Shown here piece by piece: positions 7,270 to 15,787 of a DNA stretch of 64,000 bases. Numbering within the stretch: position 1 is the stretch's first letter; every line of letters starts with the position of its first letter. The notes under the pieces were generated by a model. It was not told the DNA's origin. It did not search any database and saw only the letters and a program-made list of their open reading frames with translations. The stretch spans positions 1 through 64,000 of the forward strand of contig NZ_PDDM01000001.1 in the NCBI RefSeq assembly GCF_002914585.1, in the 5' to 3' direction. The DNA comes from Pseudanabaena sp. BC1403 (GTDB lineage: Bacteria; Cyanobacteriota; Cyanobacteriia; Pseudanabaenales; Pseudanabaenaceae). The translations under genes and the position numbers were made by a program.

Positions 7270-8338
7270 GGGCACTGGTCATTGAATTAGTGGTATGAGA
7301 AAATAGAGGCAGAGGAAAGGAAAAAAGTATGGAATGCCCCCACTGCCAGAGCCAAAAGACAATCAAAAACGGCAAACATCACCACCAAGATGGCAAAGCT
7401 ATCCAGAACTATTTGTGTAAAGGATGCGGCAAGAGATTTAGTGAAAGGACAGGAACGCCAATGTCAAGGCTGAGAACACCAGCAAGTGTCGTATCCTTAG
7501 CGCTGAAGATGAGGAGTGAAGGGATGGGAATCAAAGCCAGTGGGAGAGTACTAGAAAAATCCCATGTCAGCATCATTAGATGGGAGCAAAAATTGGCAAC
7601 CCAATCACAGCAATGGAGTCCAGATGCCCCAGCAGGAGGGGATATAACAGTCGAGGGAGATGAGGTTTACACTCGCGTAGGCGAGAACCTTCCCCCCCTC
7701 AGAGCCAAAAGGATGGACAGTGACATTCATTGAACGTAGGAGTCGCTATTGGATTGTTGCCAAGGTAGGACTCAAAACCACTGAATTATTTACTAAAGCA
7801 ACCAAAACAGCATGGCAATGGTCAAAGGCAAGTCAATACATCCGATGGTTTACCGATGGCGAAAGACGGTATGCCCAACAACTATGGCAAATGGCAAGTG
7901 TCTACCTCAAATCGACCGAAGTAAGTCGTGAGTATGGACATCGGAAAGTATGGCGACATGGATTAGAAGTTGCCATCAAAATTAAAAGTTCACAGGGCAA
8001 TCGGCGTGTCGAATGGCTCAAACCAGAGCATCCCTATACGGCTATTAGCGATAAGAGTGACGTTCATGCCAATCACAATGAAGCAAATAACAGTGCTTTG
8101 AGAAGGAGGTGTAGCGCTTATCGCCGTAGACAAAACCTATATGCTAAGAATACGAAGGGATTGCAACGAACGGTCACCGTACAAAGATTAGTTCACAATT
8201 GGGTGAGACCTCATGTGAGCTTATGGAAGAATAAGACTCCTGCTATGGCGATCGGGCTATATCATCGACCGCTTTCCATGCTGGAGTTGCTTTCACTACG
8301 GGGCTTTCACTCCCTCACGATTTAACTGACCAGTGCCC
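7270..8338 (+). mobile_element. IS1-like insertion sequence (zinc-ribbon DDE type)
   Basis: A 1,069-bp element bounded by inverted repeats GGGCACTGGTCA (7270-7281) and TGACCAGTGCCC (8327-8338). It contains one transposase gene with a frameshift at a C-run. No obvious target duplication: the left flank ends CATCTACA and the right flank begins ATTTGACC. The right flank is the interior of an IS630-type transposase gene and the left flank is unrelated, so the insertion was accompanied or followed by deletion. Confidence 0.85.
7329..8325 (+). pseudogene. IS1-like transposase, frameshifted at a 7-C run
   Basis: An N-terminal zinc ribbon (CPHCQSQK...CKGCGKRF) and helix-turn-helix are followed by VEGDEVYTRVGENLPP. 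A run of seven C at 7692-7698 then shifts the frame; with six C the frame continues SEPKGWTVTFIERRSRYWIV. The second part carries RWFTDGERRY and the DVHANHNEANNSALRRR motif. The net +1 base splits the product into about 134 and 201 residues. It could be a sequencing error, a true mutation, or slippage-dependent expression. Confidence 0.8.
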
Positions 8339-8973
8339 ATTTGACCCAGAAAGAAATGTCGAAAAAATGGGTCAAACCAGTTAGTCGAGTGCTTATCGGA
8401 AAAGCAATGCGGAAACTCAACTTTACCCGTAAAAAAACTTACGGTTACCAAGAAAGGGACGAGCAACAGCGACAAGAATTTAAGCAACTGATACACACTC
8501 GTGCTAAAGAAAGATTCGTATATGTTGATGAAGCAGGTATCGATAATACGATTGATTATCCCTATGGATACTGCCACAAATCTGAGAGATTTCACGCTAC
8601 CAAATTAGGACATCGTACCGAGAGATTGAGCATGATTAGTGGTTGGCGAGATGGCGAGATTATTGCACCTATGCTATTCAAGGGGTACTGTAATACTGGC
8701 TTAGTGTGTAAATGGATAGAGGAATTTCTCGTCCCAGAATTATTGCCAGGGCAAATAGTGGTCATCGACAATGCTAGTTTTCATCCTCAGCAAAGAATTA
8801 ACCAATTAATCGCGCAAGCAGGATGTGAGGTGATATTTCTGCCTCCCTATTCTCCTGACTTAAATAAGATTGAGAAATTTTTGGCAAGGTTAAAACATCA
8901 TGTCAGTATGATTATTGGACAATATGAAAGTTTATGGGATGCCGTACAGCAAGCCTTCTGTCAATTGTCCTAA
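8339..8973 (+). pseudogene. IS630-family transposase, 5'-truncated by the IS1-like element
   Basis: About 210 residues of the catalytic half of an IS630/Tc1-type transposase: FVYVDEAGIDN (first Asp), IVVIDNASFH (second Asp) and LPPYSPDLNKIEKFLARLK (Glu). All three catalytic acids are present, but the N-terminal DNA-binding half is missing. The frame begins directly at the IS1-like element's right end and no N-terminus is visible on the other side. The sequence differs from the IS630 N-terminal fragment at the window's left edge, so I do not join the two. Confidence 0.8.
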
Positions 8974-9067
8974 CTATCCCTTTCTTTGCTATAAAGCCCG
9001 AACGTAGAAAAAAAGCATCGCCGTTTCTAAATCAGGTGTAGAAGTAAGTTGAATATGATCGATCGCT

Positions 9068-10396
9068 TTAAGCCACATTTTCTGTTTCTCCGATTTCAAC
9101 TAATTCCAAATCTGGTTCGCGATAATCTGCCAATGCGCCGAGATGCTTGAGGCTGGGGAATAGCCAGAGGGTCGCAAATACTACAGCGATCGTGCCAATA
9201 CCACCGCTAACTACAGCCATAATGGGGCCAAAAGCTGCTGCTGCTAATCCTGACTCAAATCCACCGAGTTCATTAGAAGCGCTGATAAAGACACTATTCA
9301 CTGCCGCTACTCGACCGCGTAAATGTTCGGGAGTACGAATCTGGACGAGGGTATGACGAATGACGACGCTGATCATGTCAAGTGCGCCGCTCAAGAACAG
9401 CATTAACAAGGAAAGCCAAAACCAACGCGACAAGCCAAATATAATCGTGACAATCCCAAAGCCGACCACTGACCAGAGCATCGCCAATCCCGATCGCTTA
9501 AATGGTGGTAAATACGCGATCGCTACTGCCATCATTAATGAACCAATCGAAGGTGCGGCTTGGAGAAAACCTAGTTCTAAAGCGCCAACGTGGAGAATAT
9601 CTTTAGCAAAAATTGGTAAGAGCGCCACTGCACCGCCTAGCAACACCGCAAATAGATCAAGGGAAATGGAACCGAGAATAACTTGATTGTGCCAAACGAA
9701 TTTGAAACCTGCGGATAGGGCTTTGAGAGAGATTGGCTCTGAAGCATACGTGACAGGACGTTTGGGAATAGTGGTTACGGCAACAAAGCAAAGGAAAGCA
9801 GCAAGAGCCGCAAATAGATAGACACCTGTAGCATTTCCGAGAACCGCGATCGCAAGACCACCGAGCGCTGGCCCCACAACTGCCGCAAGATGAAAACTAC
9901 TGCTATTCCATGTGGCGGCATTGGCAAACATTTCAATGGGAATTAGCTGCCAGATAAAAGCATCGCTGGCGGGTTTGAGAAAGGCGCGACCAATACCAAT
10001 CAAAGCGAGGAGGACATAGACCCAAGCAATAGAACCTTTCCCATAGGAAATTGCCGCAAGTCCAAGGGAGCAGAGAGTCGAGAGAAAAATGGCAAATAGA
10101 ATTGTGTTTTTGCGATCGTGGCGATCGGCAACGTGACCAGTCAATAGAGTTAACAAAATCATCGGTGTAACTTGGGCTAAACCGACACCACCTAAAGCTA
10201 AAGCCGAACCTGTGCGATCGTAAATCTCCCAACCAAGAGCCACTGTCTGCATTTGGAAGGAAGTAAAAATGAGGATGCGTCCGATCGCAAAGAGCCGAAA
10301 ATCGCGAATTTTTAAAGCGGCAAAGGGATCGGCATGATCGGAAGTATGGTTAATTTCGGGAGATTGTTGCTTGGAGCTTTTCGGATGAGGACTCAT
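9068..10396 (-). CDS. MFS efflux transporter
   Basis: 442 residues with about 12 hydrophobic segments. After a short polar N-terminus comes DFRLFAIGRILIFTSFQMQTVALGWEIYDRTGS (positions ~30-62), the usual start of the EntS/DHA3-like MFS group. The inter-helix motif GHVADRHDRK between the second and third segments is the MFS loop 2-3 signature. The gene is last in a probable minus-strand operon with an ABC-2 exporter and a MarR regulator, which suggests a role in export of toxic or secondary compounds across the plasma membrane. The substrate is unknown. Confidence 0.85.
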   Translation of the reverse strand: MSPHPKSSKQQSPEINHTSDHADPFAALKIRDFRLFAIGRILIFTSFQMQTVALGWEIYDRTGSALALGGVGLAQVTPMILLTLLTGHVADRHDRKNTILFAIFLSTLCSLGLAAISYGKGSIAWVYVLLALIGIGRAFLKPASDAFIWQLIPIEMFANAATWNSSSFHLAAVVGPALGGLAIAVLGNATGVYLFAALAAFLCFVAVTTIPKRPVTYASEPISLKALSAGFKFVWHNQVILGSISLDLFAVLLGGAVALLPIFAKDILHVGALELGFLQAAPSIGSLMMAVAIAYLPPFKRSGLAMLWSVVGFGIVTIIFGLSRWFWLSLLMLFLSGALDMISVVIRHTLVQIRTPEHLRGRVAAVNSVFISASNELGGFESGLAAAAFGPIMAVVSGGIGTIAVVFATLWLFPSLKHLGALADYREPDLELVEIGETENVA

Positions 10397-10431
10397 GATT
10401 ATTTGTATGCTTATCCGTAAAGACCAAAGCT

Positions 10432-10935
10432 TTACGGCGTAGATTTTGATTCAAAAACTTGATATAGAAGCGCTAAACTGTCATCGATTTTGGCGATCTG
10501 TTCCTCACTCAGTGAGTCCAGCAGATCGGCAATGTAGGCTCTGGTTAAGTCTCTAGCAGCATCGAGATGATCTTTTCCTTCCGTCGTCAATTTCAAGGAA
10601 ACGCGACGACGTTCATTGGGATGATCGCAGCGATGGACAAAATTGCGTTGCACGAGGCGTTCCGTATTTGCCGAAGCCGTGGCGCAGGTTACACCTAAAT
10701 GTTCGGAAAGTTCTGCCAATGAAGCCCCAGGGTTACGATCTAAAAAGGCAAGAGTCCGAAATTGGGGAACCGATAATTCCGTTGCCTTGCGATCGCGCAT
10801 ATCCGCCCGAATAAATCGCATCACCAAGGGAATTGTTTCCATAACCTTCGCGGCACATTGCTTTGATATCGTAGAGTCAATCTCTGGAGCAATTGATTTT
10901 GAAGATTTTTGGCGAGTAGATTTTGGCGATCCCAT
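10432..10935 (-). CDS. MarR-family transcriptional regulator
   Basis: 167 residues with a winged-helix core: LSVPQFRTLAFLDRNPGASL leads to the recognition helix LSEHLGVTCATASANTERLV (about 80-100) and the wing NERRRVSLKLTTEGKDHL. An extra basic, disordered N-terminus of about 25 residues precedes the fold. It lies between the ABC-2 exporter genes and the MFS gene, all on the minus strand, and is probably their local ligand-responsive repressor. Candidate operator repeats are seen upstream of the ABC ATPase gene. Confidence 0.85.
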   Translation of the reverse strand: MGSPKSTRQKSSKSIAPEIDSTISKQCAAKVMETIPLVMRFIRADMRDRKATELSVPQFRTLAFLDRNPGASLAELSEHLGVTCATASANTERLVQRNFVHRCDHPNERRRVSLKLTTEGKDHLDAARDLTRAYIADLLDSLSEEQIAKIDDSLALLYQVFESKSTP

Positions 10936-10988
10936 GAGACGATTAACTCTTGACTTATTTAGATGATGTTCAAAGTCATTCTATCGCC

Positions 10989-11852
10989 TTATATTCCCAC
11001 TTTACGATACAGGCGACCGCCAATAAAGGTCAGCGCAATTAGGACTAATAGCAGTATCGCTGCGTCAAACCAGTAACCATAAAGACTTGTACCATTTAGC
11101 AGCATCACACCGCGCAGGGCATCAACCTCGTAGGTAAGAGGATTAACATGGGAAATGACTTGCAACCAAGATGGCATGATCTCAATGGGGTAAATGGCAT
11201 TGCTGGCAAAAAATAAGGGCATGGTCATCAGTTGACCCATACCGTTAAAGCCCTCACGGGACTTAACCACACAGGCAACAATAATCGAAAATATCGAGAA
11301 GCAAGCTGCTCCTAGAAACACGATTAGCAAAACCCCTAACATTGCGATCGCACCAAAGTTAAGCTGAACTCCCAACACAAAAGATAGGATATAAACCACA
11401 AAAACCTGTGATAAACAGCGCACTCCCGATGCAATCCCTTTACCCAAGACGATGGAAGCGCGGGGTGTAGGACTAACTAGAAATTTTTGGGCTAGTCCTA
11501 AATCTCTTTCCCAAATTAGGGACATACCGCCGCTAAAAATCGAAACAAAGAGAACGCTTTGGGCAAGAATTCCTGCCGCCATAAAGTCTAGATATGGCAA
11601 GCCATTGGTGGGAATGCCGCGAATTCTGGTAAACACTTGTCCAAAAATTAACAACCACAATACAGGCTGTACGGCGCGGACAATTAAATCCGTGGGATCG
11701 TGGCGCAATTTGCGAACTTCTAGTTCTGTAATTACCAAGGTTTTGTTGACAAATTCCGCGATCGCTTGCCAAGGATTTCTTCTTCGCAAACGTCTTGAGC
11801 CTGACAAACTATCCCAATCGTTGAGCCGTGCGTCGATTTCGAGATGTTTCAC
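10989..11852 (-). CDS. ABC-2 type transporter permease (DrrB-like)
   Basis: 287 residues with about six hydrophobic segments and the ABC-2 family pattern, including RAVQPVLWLLIFGQVF, the DFMAAGILAQSVLF segment and the late IYPIEIMPSWLQVISHVNPLTY motif. Its 5' end overlaps the ATPase gene by 44 bp, implying translational coupling. It should form the membrane part of a daunorubicin/lipid-type exporter with the neighbouring ATPase. Location is the plasma membrane. Confidence 0.88.
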   Translation of the reverse strand: MKHLEIDARLNDWDSLSGSRRLRRRNPWQAIAEFVNKTLVITELEVRKLRHDPTDLIVRAVQPVLWLLIFGQVFTRIRGIPTNGLPYLDFMAAGILAQSVLFVSIFSGGMSLIWERDLGLAQKFLVSPTPRASIVLGKGIASGVRCLSQVFVVYILSFVLGVQLNFGAIAMLGVLLIVFLGAACFSIFSIIVACVVKSREGFNGMGQLMTMPLFFASNAIYPIEIMPSWLQVISHVNPLTYEVDALRGVMLLNGTSLYGYWFDAAILLLVLIALTFIGGRLYRKVGI

Positions 11853-12687
11853 GATAACTTCCTCCTCCTGTTGTCATTTGATCGCCCGTGTAATGGATGA
11901 ATACATCATCTAGAGTGGCATTTTCTTGATCGAGATTTGCCTTGAGTTCGCTGGGAATGCCCGTCACTACGACCTTACCAGCTTGCATAATCGCCACGCG
12001 ATCGCACAAACTATCTGCTTCTTCTAAGAAATGCGTGGTCAAAATAATCGTCGTTCCATACTTCTCGCGCAGTTGCTGAACCAAAGCCCAAACATAACTC
12101 CGCGCAAGAGGATCTAAGCCCACCGTCGGCTCGTCGAGAAACAGAACTTGCGGTTGATGCAACATCGACTGAGCAACTTCTAAGCGCCGAATCATCCCAC
12201 CTGAATATTGACGCACCAGCCGATGCGCCGCTTCTGTCAAACCCATAAATTCCAATACATCTCGAATGCGTGATTCGCGATATTTGCGGGGAATGTCATA
12301 AAGCTTAGAAAAAATCAGCAGATTCTCATAGGCAGTGAGACTGCCATCAGCCGAGAGAGACTGCGGCACATAGCCGATCGCCCGACGAATTTCCGATGGT
12401 TGATGCGTTAGATCTAAACCTGCGATCGCTGCGCTTCCCGAACTTGGTGGCAACAGCGTCGTCAGCATTTTAATCGTGGTACTTTTGCCCGCACCATTGG
12501 GGCCTAGCAAGCCAAACACTTCTCCTGCTTTGACCTGAATATTTACATTGTCCACCGCCCGCATTTGCCCAAAATCTCGCGTCAGCGATCGCGTCTCTAG
12601 GATCAATTCGTCGTCTTGATTTTGATTAATTACTTGATCGGGCGCTTGGTTGGTATAGCGATCAATATTTTCATGCAATCTAGCCAC
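11809..12687 (-). CDS. ABC transporter ATP-binding protein (DrrA-like)
   Basis: 292 residues. Walker A GLLGPNGAGKSTT (about 60-72), Q-loop GYVPQSLSADGSLT, signature YSGGMIRRLEVAQ, Walker B VLFLDEPTVGLD and the switch His in ILTTHFLEEAD are all present. The C-terminal segment (ATLDDVFIHYTG) is typical of DrrA-like ATPases that pair with a single ABC-2 permease. It is the first gene of a minus-strand operon with permease, MarR and MFS genes. Confidence 0.9.
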   Translation of the reverse strand: MARLHENIDRYTNQAPDQVINQNQDDELILETRSLTRDFGQMRAVDNVNIQVKAGEVFGLLGPNGAGKSTTIKMLTTLLPPSSGSAAIAGLDLTHQPSEIRRAIGYVPQSLSADGSLTAYENLLIFSKLYDIPRKYRESRIRDVLEFMGLTEAAHRLVRQYSGGMIRRLEVAQSMLHQPQVLFLDEPTVGLDPLARSYVWALVQQLREKYGTTIILTTHFLEEADSLCDRVAIMQAGKVVVTGIPSELKANLDQENATLDDVFIHYTGDQMTTGGGSYRETSRNRRTAQRLG

Positions 12688-12730
12688 AGTTAAAACTGCT
12701 CCTTAAAAATAAGGTAATAAAATAATTAGG

Positions 12731-12772
12731 CTATCTAACTATTTAAACTAAATATTAGAGTATCTAAATATT
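12731..12772. promoter_or_regulatory. Candidate operator repeats upstream of the efflux operon
   Basis: On the minus strand this AT-rich stretch repeats ATATTTAGATA, ATATTTAGTTT and a related AGTTAGATAG about 17-18 bp apart, 45-85 bp upstream of the ATPase start codon. The spacing and partial dyad symmetry fit a MarR-type operator overlapping a promoter. This is inference from position and repetition only. Confidence 0.35.
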
Positions 12773-12904
12773 GACTAAATTGCAACCCTAAAATACATAT
12801 TTTTTGTTCGTTTGATCCGTTGGAGCGATCGCAAAACAAAATCGTCACAGATTCCCTCTGTACCCTAAGCTATTGATAGCAAAAAGTAACTACTCATTAA
12901 CCTT

Positions 12905-13561
12905 ATGTCGAATTTGGAACTGGTAATTTTTGATTGTGATGGAGTTCTCGTTGATAGTGAAATCATCGTAAATCGTGTTTTTGCTGAGACTTTGACGGAA
13001 GCTGGTTTTGCGATTACCCATGAAGAAGTCACTCAAAAATTTGTAGGACTATCCTTTGCAACTTGTCTGGAGATGATTGAGCAAATCTTCGGTAGAACGG
13101 TTCCTACTGAATGGTTGGAATTATGCAAAGAAAGAGAAATCGCTGCTTTAAAACAAGAACTTCAAGCGACTATGGGAATTGCCGATGTATTAAAGGAGCT
13201 TAGCCTACCAAAGTGTGTTGCCTCCAATAGTAGTCCTCGACATATCCACTTAGTTTTAGGATTAGCAGGATTGTTAGATCATTTCAATGGAAAGTTATAT
13301 AGCTGTCACCATGTCGATCGCCCTAAGCCTTTTCCTGATGTTTATCTCCATGCTGCTAGTCAGATGGGCTATGCGCCAGAGAATTGTGTGGTGATTGAGG
13401 ATTCGGTAACGGGTGTAAAAGCGGGTCATGCCGCAGGGATGCGGGTGTTGGGTTACGCGCCAAGCGATCGCCACTCTTCCCATCATGAGGCGTTAATTGC
13501 CGCAGGTGCTAAGTTAGTTTTTGATGATATGCGTCAATTGCTAGATTTATTGGAGACTTAG
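12905..13561 (+). CDS. HAD-superfamily phosphatase, subfamily IA
   Basis: 218 residues with the HAD motifs in order: VIFDCDGVLVDSE (nucleophile Asp9 and Asp11), CVASNSSPRH (motif II Ser), RPKPFPDVYL (motif III Lys) and CVVIEDSVTGVKAG (motif IV acidic pair). The helical cap between motifs I and II is of the beta-phosphoglucomutase/YqaB size. It is likely a cytosolic sugar-phosphate or nucleotide phosphatase. It stands alone on the plus strand and its 3' end abuts a Uma2 gene relic. Confidence 0.88.
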   Translation: MSNLELVIFDCDGVLVDSEIIVNRVFAETLTEAGFAITHEEVTQKFVGLSFATCLEMIEQIFGRTVPTEWLELCKEREIAALKQELQATMGIADVLKELSLPKCVASNSSPRHIHLVLGLAGLLDHFNGKLYSCHHVDRPKPFPDVYLHAASQMGYAPENCVVIEDSVTGVKAGHAAGMRVLGYAPSDRHSSHHEALIAAGAKLVFDDMRQLLDLLET

Positions 13562-13620
13562 AACTCATCAGTAGAACGTGCGATCGCTTCATATTCGTGA
13601 ATTAGCGATAAGGAACATTG
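13558..13620 (-). pseudogene. 3' relic of a Uma2-family gene
   Basis: The minus strand reads QCSLSLIHEYEAIARSTDEF and a TAA stop at 13558-13560. QCSLSLI plus an acidic continuation matches the C-terminus of the intact Uma2 gene at 15788 (QCSLSLIYEDVEL), and 20 of 22 bases agree over the core. The relic is cut just upstream by the repeat element starting at 13628. It overlaps the HAD stop codon by a few bases. Confidence 0.6.
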
Positions 13621-13627
13621 GTAGATC

Positions 13628-13797
13628 TTGTAGGTTGGGTTAAGGAACGCAACCCGACTATGAGAAATGATAACCTCTTTGTCGAGTTACTGCAATCTCT
13701 CTCTGACGAAGTGAGAACTCCGATTTTATTAGCGAGGAAATATTAAGGTAAGAAATAAAGGCAATGTTGGGTTTCGTCACCTCAACCCAGCCTACAA
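13628..13797. repeat. 170-bp repeat element, copy 1
   Basis: It is bounded by inverted ends TTGTAGGTTGGGTTAAGG and, from the other side, TTGTAGGCTGGGTTGAGG, each followed by an AACCC-type stretch. This end sequence is widespread in cyanobacteria as a MITE-like repeat. A second, nearly identical copy at 14717-14880 lies on the other side of the orphan gene. The interior holds a 28-codon ORF at 13660-13746 (MRNDNLFVELLQSLSDEV and so on) that stays open in both copies. Confidence 0.75.
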
Positions 13798-13884
13798 GAT
13801 CAGCGATCGCACTTTTATAGATAGAAGAGATAATCACTGGTTAAAAAGAAATTAAAGAACTATTGACAAGGTAGGCGAGGTAGT

Positions 13885-14583
13885 CTAATCTTCCCAATCA
13901 ATACTAAAATCCCTAATTGCTAACTCTTTTCTAAAATGACGTAAAGTGACAAGTAACATCGCCAAATAGTCCTCATATATTTCTCCCAAATTAAGAGCAA
14001 GAGTCACTTCTTTCTCTTGAAATATTGCTCCTTTAAGGCTTATGGTTGCATGATGCTCTTTCATCCAGTTTTGCCATTCAAGCAGTAAACTATCGTACAA
14101 ATTTTTAGTCTTTTTGCCGATTTTTCTATAAAGTTTTATGCGAACTTCTATGTCGTTTGGGAAAGGATGATGTTTTACATCGATTCCGTTAATTCTACTG
14201 CTACCAAGTTTCATTAATTCATAAATTTTCCAGTAACTTTTTTGAACATTCAGTATCCTTATCTTCAAATCTATACATTGAAGTTTATATCCAAACTTAT
14301 CAAAAGCCTCTGAACTAGAGTACATAGGATTAAGTAATTGTTCCCTTTCAACGCGCAAATCTCTAGCTCTTTGAGTAATCTCAGGATCGTTGCTAGCCTT
14401 CATCTGAACATCTATATTAAAAGTATGATACAATCTAAAAATTTCATCATAGAATTCATAGATCACGAAACCACATATACCTTCCAAAACATAAGGTACA
14501 TTTGGATGATTCAATAAATCAGCAAGACTACTGATGTATTCTTTTTGCGTTATATAAACGGTTCTATATTCAAAATCGTTCAT
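13885..14583 (-). CDS. Hypothetical protein, AT-rich orphan
   Basis: 232 residues, not recognised. The protein is charged and apparently soluble, with helical segments (for example residues 65-95 and 150-175), no signal peptide and no membrane segment. It begins MNDFEYRTVYITQKEYI. The coding sequence is visibly richer in A and T than its neighbours and has no HIP1 site that I noticed. It is flanked by two direct copies of a repeat element, which suggests acquisition or duplication of the surrounding DNA. I cannot assign a function. Confidence 0.6.
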   Translation of the reverse strand: MNDFEYRTVYITQKEYISSLADLLNHPNVPYVLEGICGFVIYEFYDEIFRLYHTFNIDVQMKASNDPEITQRARDLRVEREQLLNPMYSSSEAFDKFGYKLQCIDLKIRILNVQKSYWKIYELMKLGSSRINGIDVKHHPFPNDIEVRIKLYRKIGKKTKNLYDSLLLEWQNWMKEHHATISLKGAIFQEKEVTLALNLGEIYEDYLAMLLVTLRHFRKELAIRDFSIDWED

Positions 14584-14716
14584 ACTAAGCCTCTCGTTAA
14601 TGTAAGTCCAGTTAAATAGTTACTTATTGCAACAGAAACCCCAGATAACACAGACGTTTGTGATAATGTCTAGCCAGCAAACACAGCAACCTACAAGATC
14701 AGCGAGCGCACTCATA

Positions 14717-14880
14717 GTTAGGTTAAGGAAAGCAACCCAACTATGAGAAATGATAACCTCATTGTCGAGTCACTGCAATCTCTCTCTGACGAAGTGAGAA
14801 CTCCGATTTTATTAGCGAGGAAATATTAAGGTAAGAAATAAAGGCAATATTGGGTTTCGTTACCTCAACCCAACCTACAA
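14717..14880. repeat. Repeat element, copy 2
   Basis: Nearly identical to 13628-13797 over about 160 bp, in the same orientation. The internal 28-codon ORF is kept at 14743-14829 with two substitutions (Phe to Ile, Leu to Ser) and the same stop. The left terminal inverted repeat is less complete than in copy 1. Just before it, at 14691-14713, is another fragment of the sequence that follows copy 1 (CCTACAAGATCAGCGA). From 14881 to 15111 I see no gene. Confidence 0.75.
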
Positions 14881-15111
14881 TATTGGAGATCGCACTAAAT
14901 AGGTAGATTAGCTAGAATTTCTTAGGCACTATTCATTTAGAGCAATAAAGATACAAAAAGATACTTTTAGTTACATATATCAACGCGATCTTTTGGTTAC
15001 ACATCACGTTAAAAATAGAAGCAGAAAGAATCGGAAATACGAAAACCATGAAACTGTATATGGCGATCGCACTTAATGACAGCAAAAGGCGATCGCTTAT
15101 TTTGTTGAGAT

Positions 15112-15768
15112 CTAATGCTTTAAAGCAAGAGTCAAACCATCGGAGACAGGCAATAGCGATAGAGAAATTCGTTGATCTTGATGTAACTTCTCATTGAGGG
15201 CGCGAATTGCTAAAGTATCAGTATCTTGAAACTCTGGATCGATCACTCGTCCGTTCCACAAGACATTATCGATCGCAACTAAGCCACCTTTCCTCACCAA
15301 CTGTAGCGATCGCTCGTAGTAGCCATCATAATTCTCTTTATCCGCATCAATGAAGGCAAAATCAAAGGTGTTTACTTGACCCTCGGCAAGTAAGCGATCG
15401 AGGGTCTGAATCGCAGGCGCGATATGCAAATCGATTTTATGAGCAACTTCTGCTTTTTGCCAATAGCGTCTGGCAATGCTGGTATATTCTTCGCTAACAT
15501 CACAGGCAATTACTTTCCCATCTTCAGGTAATGCGAGAGCAACGGAAAGAGAACTATAACCCGTAAATACGCCCACCTCTAAGGTCTTCTTAGCCCCAAT
15601 CAATTGAATCAATAAAGCCATTAACTGACCCTGCTCTGGAGCAATCTGCATATTGCCTCTAGCATGGTTCGCAGTTTCGTGACGTAGTTCCTTGAGGAGA
15701 GGATGCTCTCTTAAGGTAACAGACAAAAGATAGTTATGCAGGCGATCGTTTAAAGCGGTAAATTTCAT
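15112..15768 (-). CDS. SAM-dependent O-methyltransferase, caffeoyl-CoA OMT family
   Basis: 218 residues, typical of class I cation-dependent O-methyltransferases. The SAM site is KTLEVGVFTGYSSLSVALAL (about 59-78) with the acidic VIACDVSEEY strand. The metal-binding residues lie in FAFIDADKENYDGYY and LVAIDNVLWNGRV. Such enzymes methylate catechol-type hydroxyls; the cyanobacterial members accept several phenolics in vitro. The gene is preceded by a Uma2 gene on the same strand with a 19-bp gap, which may be incidental. Confidence 0.9.
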   Translation of the reverse strand: MKFTALNDRLHNYLLSVTLREHPLLKELRHETANHARGNMQIAPEQGQLMALLIQLIGAKKTLEVGVFTGYSSLSVALALPEDGKVIACDVSEEYTSIARRYWQKAEVAHKIDLHIAPAIQTLDRLLAEGQVNTFDFAFIDADKENYDGYYERSLQLVRKGGLVAIDNVLWNGRVIDPEFQDTDTLAIRALNEKLHQDQRISLSLLPVSDGLTLALKH

Positions 15769-15787
15769 AAGTTTGCTGGTAAAAATA

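Noticed and set aside
8339-8973. Joining this IS630 part with the IS630 N-terminus at 1-132
   Set aside because: They lie on opposite strands over 8 kb apart and appear to belong to different IS630 subgroups.
13561-15111. CRISPR-like repetition
   Set aside because: Only two long, widely spaced copies exist, with no regular short repeat-spacer pattern; no CRISPR array was seen elsewhere either.
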